Below the pieces are notes generated by a model. The model ran no database searches, was not told where the DNA came from, and was given only the letters and a program-made list of their open reading frames with translations. Position numbers and translations under genes: made by a program. A DNA stretch of 64,000 nucleotides, from the NCBI GenBank assembly GCA_964036045.1, contig OZ038381.1:136368306-136432305 (forward strand). The letters run 5' to 3'. Numbering within the stretch: position 1 is the first letter of the stretch; each line of letters begins with the position of its first letter. Of this stretch, positions 46,293 through 57,005 are shown piece after piece. The DNA comes from Eutreptiella sp. 'Long Island Sound 2002' (lineage: Eukaryota; Euglenozoa; Euglenophyceae; Eutreptiales; Eutreptiaceae).

Positions 46293-48473
46293 ATAACCCA
46301 ATTCACAATCCAAATCAGGCTGCGGGCTTTCGTTCAGCACACCGGTATTCCCACGGTGGCGGGCATGTACAAGAATTGCACCAAGGAAGAAAGCCCTGAA
46401 ATTGGCATATGAACACATATGAAGCAAAGTTGTGGAGAGATGGAAACTTACACAATCACAGCCATAGACCCATCATTCCCTGGACTCAAGACCTTCCCTT
46501 GACTCACCAACATGATGCCCTGAACGAAGTCCAATAAGATGGCTAAATGCCATATGTCAAAAGTCAATACACAAGCCCCAAAAATGTGTTCACTCCCAAG
46601 CCTCTAAATCCTGGCCCAATAGGGGAGGTGGCGTGTCATGGCCTAGAGTGGCACTCAGGACCATGCCCTACCCTGACATAACCTTGGTTGGACTTGGAGT
46701 CGAATGGGCTTAGAGAAATGACTTATGAGTTTGAACTCATAACATGTCAAAAAACTGCCAATTCACACCATATTGGCCATATATCAAAAATATGCTCAAA
46801 ATTGAAGTTACTACATATTCGAAGGCTCCAAGCATGCATGGAATCGAAGTCTACTATTCATGGAGGATAGAGACCAAAGGCCAATGCCCATGTACATCCC
46901 CATTTTACCCTCGAAACCCTTTCGGATATGGGCGCCACGCACTGCCCAAGTCAGCCCATGATCTTGAGACCAATTCTTGAAATCCTTCGTGCGCCAAGCC
47001 AAATGGAGTTCACGATCCGGCATATGGTGGTGTTCAACTCCAAAGCATATGCCAACATATGAACAACATACCATGGTTCGACTCTCCATAGGCTTCTTGC
47101 TGTTAGCTGACCAGGTGAGTACACAAAACGCAAAAATGAGCAAAAATTGAGGTCAAAAACATGAAAATATGACCAAATACAAAGTTGTCATGATAGTATA
47201 TCTCTATGCTCACCCATGATTTCCGCTCATGGTTCAATACACAAATGATTGGAACCATTTGCGAACAATTCCCCCACTTGGATCCCCAATCGGGCGCACG
47301 GAGATACCTTCGCCACTAATATCTACATGCCCCATGAAAATGGGAGTGCACCCATGGATCTCTTTATCAAACATACCATGAGCAATACATACGCGGTAGA
47401 CTTGGTCTAGCGCTTTGAATTCCACAATTGGGACATGGGCAAAGCCCTTGTCACGTATGGCTCCCCATCTCTTCGGCCACACGAAGATATATAACATGGG
47501 CGCGAGCATATCAAACATATACCATGCATATAACAAATACTCTCAAAATGTGGCTCCCACCATGATATGCCATGTCCCTCCATTGACATAACTTCACGTT
47601 AAAAATACGTAGGAACCCAAGGAAAGTTGCTATGCAACCCCAACACCCATGTGGCACACTCGAAAGTCGCATTAAAATATTCGGTTGCACGGTCCAAGAA
47701 TTATATATCACTTTATACCTTTTTGACCCTTTTCCCTTGCTACACCGGGCATGTGTGCGCACCAAAGGCGTTTGATGCTTTCTAAATTAAGTTGAGACCA
47801 AGGCAGTTCCAACCCAACCTTCCTTATTCTCATTCCTCACACTCGCGCGTAGATATGGCTCTTCCAAGTGATCCCACGATTCGATTTTGTTTCCCTTATA
47901 TCTCCAAGTCAAATGGGTGGAAAGTATAAGGGAAACCTGATTCGGGCATAGGGGAAGGAGTATGACCACTCGAAGAAGTCCAAATCAAGTGCGGCGATGT
48001 CGAAGTCGAAAATCCGATTTCGACATCACGAAAAATTCCGATTAAATTTTCGAGTGCTTATTTAGAAAATTGCGGAAGCAACGAACCCTTTACAGATGAA
48101 ATCTGACCCTTCAGAAACGTTTCCGCCAAAATATCTGGAAATAACAGTTAACCAATCGGTTAACGCAAAATCGCGAGCCAACTGACAGTCGCCGATACAT
48201 TGACTATCAGAACGAAAGGCTGAAAAATTACGGAAACATTATGATAATAAAACCCTGCTGATTCCGGATATTCTGCTATATAAATCTCCGCTGGCGGTGC
48301 CTCGGTTCTGAATATGGCCGCTCATAGCCGGAATGGCCAAACCTATCACACTATCACATCGGGTTAGTTCAGGTGGATGGGAGAGTATGATATCAGCCAA
48401 TGGCGGCTTGCCGGCACATAGATACACACCCCAAGTGACCCCAAGATGGCCACGGGGGTCCGAACCGGCTTCA

Positions 48474-50045
48474 ATGGTGGCCCCTATAGAGCTAGTCAGG
48501 TCGGTGCTCACAGAGGACTGGTCGGATGACTACGCGGCATCCGAGCACTGGAGCAAGTACTGGAATGCCGTGAGCGCCCCGTCGGACGACGAGTGGCCTG
48601 AGGGCTTGACCGAGGATGGGGACAAGTTGTTCCTCAAGGACAAGCTGCTGGTGCCCAAAAACCGAGTGGAGGAGCTCATTGACCATTGGCACAACGCCCA
48701 GCTCATGCACCCTGGCCGAGACAAGATGCAGCAGGACCTGGAGTGGCGTTTCAAGTTCCCTCGGGGGTACTACGCCATCCTGGATAGGTACTGCAGCGAC
48801 TGTGCCGTGTGTCGGGCCACGAAGAGCCCCAACCACTCCACAGCGGGCAACCCGGTGTATACGGCTATACCGGAGGCCCCTATGCGGTCCGTGGCCATGG
48901 ATGTATTCGCCATGCCTGAGGTCACCGTGGAAGGAGAGACCTACGACTGTGTCATCCTGGCGGTGGATAGGCACAGTGGGTATATCGTGGCGGTCCCTGG
49001 CAAGAAGTCCAAGAAGAAGGACAAGAAGGACAAGCATGGAGTGGGGCTGCAGGCCAAGACCGTCGCTCATGCCATGATCAGGCATTGGCTGACGATTTTT
49101 GATGTCCCAGCTGTCATCTGCAGGGATCGGGGCAGTCAATTCGTGGGGACGTGGTTCAAGACGATGTGCAAGCACATGGGCATTCGGCACGCCAAGACCG
49201 TGGCGTACCACAGCCGGTCGAATGGCCGTGCTGAGGTGGCTGGGCGGCAGATGTTCGAGAAGTTCCGCCAGCTGCACATTGACGAACCGGGCCGGAACTG
49301 GTATAACTCGCTGTGGAGAGTGCTCCAAGCGTATCACGACCTTCCGGGACCCACTGGACTGTCGCCCCATCGCATCCTGTTCCTACGGGATCGACTGTCA
49401 CGCACTCTCCCGTGGTTGAACCATGGCAAAGTGGCCCGGGATGCGAACGCTATGATGGCTGAGGCGGACGACACGGCAGCCAAGGTGTGCAAGGCACTTC
49501 AGGACGAGCATGACAAGAGGGCCAAGTACTTCAAGCAGGGAAAGGTCCAGAAGTATGCTCTCCAAGACACCGTGTGGGTGGAGCGGCACCACAAGGATGT
49601 CCTGTCCAGGCATCGGCAGGCATCTTGGTATGTGCCGGGGGTAATCGTGCGGAAGGTCGGGCAGGACGTGTATGCGGTTCGTGTGGGGGATAACAAGATC
49701 CTGGACCGCGACCATACCCAGCTTCGTCCTCGAGCACCAGACCCCAGCGGACGTCCCGTCACCTTCGAGTTCACGGCCGGCGATGTGGACTCAGACGACG
49801 AGGGTGAGGACGACGACTTCACCGCCGAGAGAATCCTGGCGGACAAGCCGGACCCGGGGACGCCTGGGGGGAGGCTTTATAAAGTCCGTTGGAAGGGATT
49901 CGCCGCATCCAGGGACTCGTGGGAGCCTCCGAGCAGTTTTGTGCCGAGGTACACCACGGTCTGGATGGACTACCTGAAGAAAAAGCATATTTCTTTGGAT
50001 GTCAAGGACGTGTTGGTCCATTTGGTTGCTGCTGTAGCACCGTAA
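48474..50045 (+). pseudogene. Family-1 Pol, copy B, integrase and chromodomain
   Basis: The second part of B's Pol after the C insertion. Zinc region (HWHNAQLMHPGRDKM..YCSDCAVC), catalytic core (MDVFAMPEV..AVDRHSG; DRGSQF..NGRAE, where Ser before the Asp is Arg in this copy), then the chromodomain ending ..SLDVKDVLVHLVAAVAP at 50045. The open frame also extends 47 codons leftward into the antisense start of C's LTR, giving an accidental in-frame fusion from 48333. Untranslated sequence of about 390 bp follows, ending in a polypurine tract. Confidence 0.85.
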
Positions 50046-50442
50046 TGGATCCCCCCTTGGCATTTTTTTTGTTTCTGTGCTTGGGGAGACGCCTGAGGGC
50101 GTTCATCCGGGGATTTTTCGGCCTTGATTGGCCATATACCCCCTTCACTCGATCTCCACATATATATTTCATTGTGGTATACTTATTTAGGTCGACCGAT
50201 GACGTTTTTCTATCTTTGATCCCCTTGGTCCATGTTGTAGATCAAGAGGAGACCGGATATGGCGTAGGGCACCGATTATCAGTGTCCTCACCCCTCCCCT
50301 GGGGCATGGGGGACGCCTACGACGTGTGTGGGGCCTCCATGTGTCCTTGGGACATGGGGGGGGGGGTGTTTGCAGCCCATTGGGGTCCTCCCGTCCTCTC
50401 TTCAATGACTTCCGAGCGGTAACAACGCTCTGAGAAGGGGGG

Positions 50443-52944
50443 TGAAGCCGGTTCGGACCCCCGTGGCCATCTTGGGGTCACTTGGGGTGTGTATCTATGT
50501 GCCGGCAAGCCGCCATTGGCTGATATCATACTCTCCCATTCACCTGATCTAACCCGATGTGATAGTGTGATAGGTTTGGCCATTCCGGCTATGAGCGGCC
50601 ATATTCAGTACCCCCGTGGCCATCTTGGGGTCACTTGGGGTGTGTATCTATGTGCCGGCAAGCCGCCATTGGCTGATATCATACTCTCCCATTCACCTGA
50701 TCTAACCCGATGTGATAGTGTGATAGGTTTGGCCATTCCGGCTATGAGCGGCCATATTCAGTACCGAGGCGCCGCCAGCTGAGATTTATATATCAGAATA
50801 TCAGGAATCAACAGGGTTTTATTATCATAGTGTTTCCGTAATTTTTCAGCCTTTCGTTCTGATGGTCAATGTATCGGCGACTGTCAGTTGGCTCGCGATT
50901 TTGCGTTAACCGATTGGTTAACTGTTATTTCCAGATATTTTGGCGGAAACTCCGATGAAGGGTCAGATTTCATCAGTAAAGGGTTCGTTGCTTCCGCAAT
51001 TTTCTAAATATGCACTCGAAATTTTATTCTGAATCTTTCGCGATGTCGAAATCGGATTTTCGACTTCGACATCGCCGCACTTGATTTGGTCGTCTTCGAG
51101 TGGTCATACTCTTTTCCCTATGCCCGAATCAGGTATCCCTTATACTTGCCACCCATTTGACTTGGAGATATAAGGGAAACAAAAGTGAATCGTGGGACCA
51201 CTTTGAAGGGCCATATCTACGAGCGAGTGTGAGGATAGAGAATAAGGAAGGTTGCGTTGCAAGCGCCTTGGTCTCAACTTAATTTAGGAAGCATCAAACG
51301 CCTTTGGTGTGTACACATGCCCGGTATAGCAAGGAATAATGGTCAAGAGGGTATAAAGTGATATATATCTCTTGGACCGTGCAACCGAACATTTTATTGC
51401 GACTTTCGAGTGTACCGCATGAGTGTTGGGGTTGCATAGCAACTTTCCTTGGGTTCCTACGTATTTTTGACGTGAAGTTATGCCCATGGAGGGACATGGC
51501 ATATCATGGTGGGAGCCACATTTTGAGGGTATGTGTTATATGCATGGTATATGTTTGATATGCTCACGCCCATGTTATATATCTTCGTGTGGTCGAAGAG
51601 ATGGGGAGCCACACGTGACAAGGGCTTTGCCCATGTCCCAATTGTGGTATTCAAAGCGCTAGACTAAGTCTACCGCATATGTATTGCTCATGGTATGTTT
51701 GGCAAAGAGATCCATGAGTGCACTCCCATTTTCATGGGGCATGTAGATACGAGTGGCGAAGGTATCTCCATGCGCCCGATTGGGGATCCAAGTGGGGGAA
51801 TTGTTCGCATATGGTTCCAATCATTTGTGTATTGAACCATGAGCGGATATCATGGGTGAGCATAGAGATATACTATCATGACAACTTTGTATTTGGACAT
51901 ATTTTCATGTTTTTGACCTCATTTTATGCTCATTTTTGTGTTTTGTGTGCTCAACTGGTCGGCTAACAGTAAAGTGCCTAGAGATCCGTGAACTATGGTA
52001 TGTTGCTTATATGTTGGCATATGCTTCGGTGTTGTACCTCACCATATGCCGGATCACGTGGTCACTTTGGCTTGGCACACGAGGCCTCACAAAATTAGGT
52101 CTCAAATTCATGAGTTGACTTGTGAAGCATGTCATGTACATAACCGGAAGGGCTCCGGAGCCAATGATGGGATATTCTTGGGCATGGACCTTTGGTCTAT
52201 ATCACCCTTGTATATTACTTTCCGGTTTGACACATGCATGGAGCATTTGGATATTTGCCGTATGCATTTTTGAGTATATAATTGAATTTTGGGCACTATG
52301 GTGTGATTGGCCTGATTTTGCTATGTTATGAGGTCATGCTCATGGGGCAGTTCTCCAAGCCCAATCAACTCCAAGTCCAACCAAGGTTATGTCAGGGTAG
52401 GGCGTGGTCCTGAGTGCCACTCTAGGCAATGACACGCCACCTCCCCTATTGGGCTAGGATTTAGAGGCTTGGGAGTGAACACATTTTTGGGGTTTGTGTA
52501 GTGACTTGTGACACATGGCATTCAGCCATCTCATTTGACCTGGTTCAGGGCAATATGTTGTTGAGTCAAGGGAAGGTCTTGAGTCCAGGGGATGAGGGGT
52601 TTATGGCTGTGAATGTGTATGTTTACCTCTTTCCCCAACTTTGCTTTATTTGTGTTCATATGCCAATTTCAGGGCTTTCCTCTTTGGTGCAATTCTTGTA
52701 CATGCCCGCCACCGTGAGACGACCGGTGTGCTGAACGGAAGCCCGCAGTGTGGATTGGATTATTGCTAGATTTGTGGGATCTGGTTGCTGTTCAGGGTTG
52801 AAGGAGGATTGTATTCTATTTTCTATATTTTTGGATTTGGAACCCTGGATTTTGATAAATGCAATCGTTGATCAGGAGCAAATCGGCAGGGGTTACAGGC
52901 GGAAGGGGCACAGCAGGGGCCGGTCCTGGTAGGGACCTTCTTTA
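50443..52944 (+). repeat. Family-1 LTR, copy B 3' LTR with internal duplication
   Basis: Very similar to the B 5' LTR, but with a 153-bp tandem duplication near the start (50458-50610 repeated at 50611-50763). It ends CCTTCTTT(A), followed by the AGTAT target duplication and the resumed family-2 LTR. Confidence 0.85.
50458..50763 (+). repeat. 153-bp tandem duplication in LTR
   Basis: Two adjacent copies of the segment starting CCCCCGTGGCCATCTTGGGG and ending CCATATTCAGTA. No other LTR in the window has it. Confidence 0.85.
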
Positions 52945-53170
52945 GTATATCAGTGCCTCAGCAACCCAGGAAAAGATGTTTTAGTGCCTATAGCTTGGGG
53001 ATAAAGGGGTCCACATCACATCTTGATTTAGTGTTTGGTTCCATAGGTCAAAATGTGTTATCACCCCTTTTGGTTGGGCCAATACTAAGATAAAAATGCA
53101 TGAGTGCTTAGAGCACCTCTTATACACCTAAAGTATACCCCAAAGCATTGGAAAAGCACTTTTTCTTACT
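52945..53170 (-). repeat. Family-2 5' LTR of element L, outer part
   Basis: The first roughly 226 bp of L's 5' LTR on the minus strand (AGTAAGAAAAAG at 53170), continuing at 26132. It abuts R's gag, so L is inserted in R. Confidence 0.75.
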
Positions 53171-53810
53171 CTCCTGCTCCCGCATGACTTAGGGCCTCTC
53201 CTCAGCCCACTCAGGGTTGCATACCCAGGAGAATCCACATAGGCTCCCGTAGCGGGTAGAAGATGGTGATAGTCTGCCGCATACCAACGCGGCGCAGAAC
53301 CCGAGGCCACTGGCTCACTGGCAGTAGTTTCCCTCTGGAAACGCAGTGGTAGGTGGGTCCACACCATAGGCAGGGTAGGTAGGCATACTAGTAAAGCCTG
53401 TGCCCTCAGCCATAGGCGGGGTGGTTATGGGTGTGGATGTTGCAGCGGCTGGGTCTGGAGTTGGGAGTGTGGTGGTTGTAGGAGAGGGTGATGCGTGGAG
53501 GCCAGAGGCGCTTGGTGCGCCCTCGAAGGTTGACTCACTCGTCGGGTCGTGCCCATGGTCTACTCCTTCGTCTGCCATGCTTTCTTCAGCATCCTTCTCT
53601 CTCTCCCTCTTTCTCTTCACAGGATTGGTGTCCACCTCCTCGACTGAGAGCCGACTGAAGTCCCTCCAGCAAGTCATCGACCACATCCACTGGCCCAGGT
53701 AAGGGCACCGAAGGTACAGCGCTAGTTCCAGGTCCAGGTTCACCAGGTCCTGGCATTGCTGGTGCCTCAGGCGCCGTCCTCGCATCGGTGTCCTCCTTCT
53801 TTATGTCCAT
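53171..53810 (-). pseudogene. Element R Gag N-terminus (family 2), truncated
   Basis: It starts at ATG 53810 (MDIKKEDTDARTAPEAP). A small deletion near 53650 relative to L shifts frame; the next frame carries ..ADEGVDHGHDPTSEST.. and ..GFTSMPTYPAYGV, with another shift near 53330. It ends where the L LTR begins. It corresponds to the N-terminal third of the family-2 Gag. Confidence 0.65.
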
Positions 53811-53889
53811 ATTCGCCCTTCTTGCTTATGACAGTACTCGGCGCATTGGATGTACGGCACGGGGTTGCTGCCGGTACGCAGAGAATGTC

Positions 53890-53904
53890 TGCCTCTTGCT
53901 ACCA
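53890..53904 (-). promoter_or_regulatory. Primer-binding site of element R (one extra base)
   Basis: On the minus strand TGGTAGCAAGAGGC follows the LTR: the initiator-Met tRNA complement with one inserted A relative to L. Confidence 0.6.
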
Positions 53905-54696
53905 GAAAGTTTTATAGTGTTTTCAGCACTGTGTTTTTGATGTGCATCTCCTGCTGCTTGCTGCTGGTGTAGGGTTCCTGCTGCTTGTTTTTGATGAGGA
54001 AAATGTTTTATTTGTTGAAATACAACCAATCCAGGATAACCCAAGCAAGATATAAGCAAGTAGAAGATAAACAGGATCAAAGCAGGAAGGGCTGCAGTCA
54101 CAGAGAGCTAGATGAAGACAACTATCAACATTTGACCACAGCAATCTACATTCAAAGTAATGCAGGATGAAATATTTTACATGTTTGAGGAAAACTGATT
54201 GAAAAAATGCCCCAAGGGCTCACACTCTTCCATAGTGCCATTTTGAGATGTGCACTCTTTGTTTTTGGGTCCCATAGGTGCTGAGGTGGCATGGCTTGTG
54301 GCGCTGAGGTCACTGCAATGTCACATGGGATATTCCTACTTAGCTAGGCTGACTGGGTATTGAACCCAGGACCTTTCAAAAAGAGGTGCCCCAGCCCCCT
54401 AGGGTGCATACCACTAGGATAGCTAAGAATTCATGAGAAAACATAGATAAATTCATAGGCTCTGCCTTCAGTATATCAGTGCCTCAGCAACCCACGAAAA
54501 GATGTTTTAGTGCATAGAGCTTGGGAGTTAAGGGGTCCACACAACATCCTGGTTTAGTGTTTGGTTCTATAGGTCAAAATGTGTTATCACCCATTTTGGT
54601 TAGGCCAATACTAAGATAAAAATGCAAGAGTGCTTAGAGCATCTCTAATACCACTAAACTATACCCTAAAGCATTGGAAAAGCACTTTTTCTTACT
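53905..54696 (-). repeat. Family-2 5' LTR of element R, 792 bp
   Basis: Full-length LTR, AGTAAGAAAAAG at 54696 to the primer site. It forms the right edge of the transposon nest. Confidence 0.75.
54339..54427 (-). other. tRNA-Lys-like sequence in the LTR of element R
   Basis: CTTAGCTA/TAGCTAAG ends and B box GGTTCAATACC kept. The anticodon stem has one mismatch here (ACCTC..AAGGT). Confidence 0.55.
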
Positions 54697-55673
54697 GTAA
54701 TAAATGCATCGTTATTGGTAAAATATCTTCGTTCGAGGCGAATTCGTCGCAAAAAAAATGTTCAAGTTTAGGTCACCGAGCAGTCATTCGCTAAAATCGC
54801 GGCACGCGGCTGAATCGCTACGGGCTGAGTTGCGAACGTAGTGATAGCACAGTGGTAGCACGGCATTAGAGGTGCTAGAGGTTCCTAACAAAAATGGAAA
54901 CCGTGACATCACCAACAAAGGGAGGGTGGGAGCACTTTTCTTTGATATAGAGAGGCCTGCTACACCTTTTTTTGCTTGGCCCGTCCACCAAAGTGTGGAC
55001 GGGCGATGCTCATTTTGGGGGCAAAAAGTCCCACCGGAATGCATCTTCAAGCCTAAAACAAGTGTAAGATGGTACCTCATGCGCTACATATGTATACAAT
55101 GTGGAAGGGAAAGATACTTTTGTGGTGCAACTTGCATTGGGGACCGTCATGCGACCTCGGTGAGGCAAAAAAGCAAAAAAAGCAAAAAAAATCACTTGTT
55201 AGGAAATACCCATACTCCCTCCACCAAGACGAAACAAGAAAACACGCTTTATGAAAAGGTAGTAACAACTTTTGGGGGGATGTCAAAATTAAGAAATGGT
55301 GCGAAATGGATTCAGACATTCTGACACACTGCGCCACAATGCGCTGCAAACCGAGTTCTTGCAAAGGTGGCATCGCAGCTTTTGCGCCCCAGTGGCCATA
55401 AATCCCCATACATCAATGAGTTCGTCAGTACAATGAAATGTCGTTCGTAAAAAAATCTTTGGCATCTATGGCGGATTTCGGGTTTTACATTGATTCGACC
55501 AAAAACCGGGAAAAGTCGGCCTCAGAATCTGGTTTAAAAGTCCAAACAGATCAAAATCGATTAAGAATGACGCTGAGGCCAGTACTATCTGTTCAAATAG
55601 GGCCGTTAGGCCCATTTCCACCTTCAACACCACCGGACAGCCTCGGACAGCCGCAACCAAAAGCCGCGCGGCC
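54697..55673. other. No gene seen; one GC-rich hairpin
   Basis: Between the retrotransposon nest and the DNA transposon. A 10-bp perfect stem GCCCGTCCAC/GTGGACGGGC with a 6-nt loop lies at 54979-55004. Open frames are short or low-complexity. Confidence 0.45.
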
Positions 55674-55714
55674 CTGTAGCACCTCTACCGGTAGAGGGGG
55701 AGCTAGGTGGGTAT
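55674..55714 (+). repeat. Left terminal inverted repeat
   Basis: CTGTAGC..GGTAGAGGGGG then AGCTAGGTGGGTAT. It pairs with 59044-59085 and is itself partly palindromic (CTCTACCGGTAGAG). Confidence 0.6.
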
Positions 55715-55835
55715 TTGGCTTAAGCCAGTCCGGCGATGGCTTAAGCCGGTCCGGCGCCTGGCTTAAGCCGCGGCGCCGCGGCTTAAGCCAGCCGGCGCCG
55801 CGGCTTAAGCCAGAATTAAGCCGCGGCTCCGCTCC
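55713..55835 (+). repeat. Cluster of GGCTTAAGCC palindromes
   Basis: At least four GGCTTAAGCC copies separated by CCGGCGCC or CCGCGGCGCCGCGG. The centre, 55758-55791, is a perfect 34-bp palindrome. Subterminal, just inside the left inverted repeat. Confidence 0.75.
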
Positions 55836-55934
55836 TGTTCAGCCGCTGAAGTACGACAGACGAAAAATGAGAACGCGACAGAATTTAACAGAAATTTCGG
55901 TGTAAAATGGTTAACGCATTCATATTCAGACCAC

Positions 55935-56928
55935 ATGGAGGGCCCAGGAGGTCAAGGAGTCATTGAGGAAGAAGTGGAGTATGAGTCCTCGGATGATGAT
56001 GAGCCCATCAAGCAACAACGGGTAGGAACCGAGGCAATGCAACGGCCGCAGTACCAAACCCCGCAATTTGTTAAGCAAATAGACAAGATGACCCGGGACA
56101 AGCTTGGTGAAAAACAAAAGATGGTGAGACCTGATTTTGTGGTGCCCTACACCAACCTCAATACCAACATGCGTAATGATCCGTTATTGTATGTGGCTCC
56201 AATGATTTATGTGTGCGATCCCCCAAGTCAATGTGGTGTTGAAGTGAAGTGTCAAGGAGGTGATCACAAGATGCACTTGAACCAATGGCGTGATTGTTTG
56301 GCATATGATCTAGGCGGGCCCGTGTACCTTCGGAGGAGATTTTTGAAATGCCAAAAGGCAACTCGCAAGGTCGAACCTAAGACAAGGACCGTTCGGGCGG
56401 AAGGACTAGAATTTTATCCTTTTCTACACACCGCCAAGCGCGCGTTCACGAAGCGCTTGAGCGACTTCGTGATCGCGGCTTGTGTGAATGGGACGCCACT
56501 CTCCAAGATTCAACAAGATATCTTGGAAACCCAAAGGCAAGAGTGGTTGAGGAAAAAGTTGGAGTTCCAAATGAACTTCACAATGACTCAAACAGAAGGG
56601 GAACGCCGCGCAATTTTCTTGGGCCAAGAAATCCCGTATCCGGAATTTATCAAGTTCGAAGATTACATGTACGTCCCATGCCGTGCATTAATCAAAGAAA
56701 TTATTTTGCAACATTGGGAGCGGTACAAAAATTTTCTACTTTTGGCACATGCCAATGATGGGGGCTGACAAGTGTTCGGCGGACATGACATTCAAAAGAG
56801 CTAAATTCATTGTCACCAAGCAAGGAAAACGCTATGCACCCCAATGGAAAGGAGTTTACCAAATCCTCAACGAAGCCGGCATGTTCATTAGTTGGGCATT
56901 CACTCGAACACAAGCCACCCAAGTGTCA
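55935..56928 (+). pseudogene. Transposase exon 1 (frameshift in a G tract)
   Basis: From ATG 55935: an acidic N-terminus; a Cys/His region (YVCDPPSQCGVEVKC..H) followed by R-rich segments ..VYLRRRFLKCQ; then FYPFLHTAKRAFTKRLSDFV.., typical of the region before the catalytic core in large plant/algal/fungal transposases. The frame stops at 56766. Skipping one G in the G5 run 56760-56764 restores it to SADMTFKRAKFI.., whose Asp is the likely first catalytic acid, then ..YQILNEAGMFISWAFTRT. The exon ends at a GTATGT donor (intron starts 56932). It may be a DUF6729-type DDE transposase; family assignment is tentative. The frameshift could be a real mutation or a sequencing error. Confidence 0.5.
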
Positions 56929-56931
56929 CAA

Positions 56932-57005
56932 GTATGTAGGCGAATCCTTACGGTGTTTGTTTTCTTCTACATCATCATTTAACAATGTTTGTTGGTTTGC
57001 ATTAG
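56932..57005 (+). other. Intron, 74 bp, GT-AG
   Basis: Donor CAA|GTATGT, acceptor TTTGCATTAG|GTG, with TTTAAC as a possible branch point. Splicing joins phase 0 to phase 0 and keeps the frame from exon 1 into exon 2; the unspliced frame meets a stop. Confidence 0.6.

Larger units (their letters stand above)
34990..48473 (-). mobile_element. Family-1 chromovirus, copy C (nearly intact), host of F4
   Basis: A minus-strand insertion into B's pol. Its 5' LTR is 44198-48473 (interrupted by F4), then primer site, gag, pol, polypurine tract and a truncated 3' LTR (34990-35712). The right flank starts ATGGTGGCC of B's pol. On the left about 20 bp of B and about 1.6 kb of the 3' LTR are lost in what looks like a single deletion, which also removed the left target duplication. 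Gag is uninterrupted; Pol has a single nonsense codon. The two LTR parts that can be compared differ at only a few positions in about 720 bp. Confidence 0.85.
44198..48473 (-). repeat. Family-1 LTR, copy C 5' LTR, split by F4
   Basis: LTR sequence at 44198-44383 and 46297-48473 (minus). Removing F4 and one copy of its ATAA duplication gives about 2.36 kb, the family length. It starts TGAAGCCGG at 48473. Confidence 0.85.
26133..52944 (+). mobile_element. Family-1 chromovirus, copy B, split by copy C
   Basis: A plus-strand insertion into L's 5' LTR. AGTAT stands at 26128-26132 on the left and at about 52944-52948 on the right (a 4- or 5-bp duplication depending on whether the LTR ends in TTT or TTTA), and the LTR-2 sequence continues perfectly across. 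Own sequence: 26133-34989 and 48474-52944, interrupted by element C. It has an intact primer site and polypurine tract (AGAAGGGGGG at 50433-50442). Gag has about three frameshifts, Pol one frameshift and one nonsense codon. Confidence 0.85.

Noticed and set aside
55438-55905. 155-codon ORF over the transposon left end
   Set aside because: It runs through the inverted repeat and the palindromic cluster; the peptide is a by-product of repeats.
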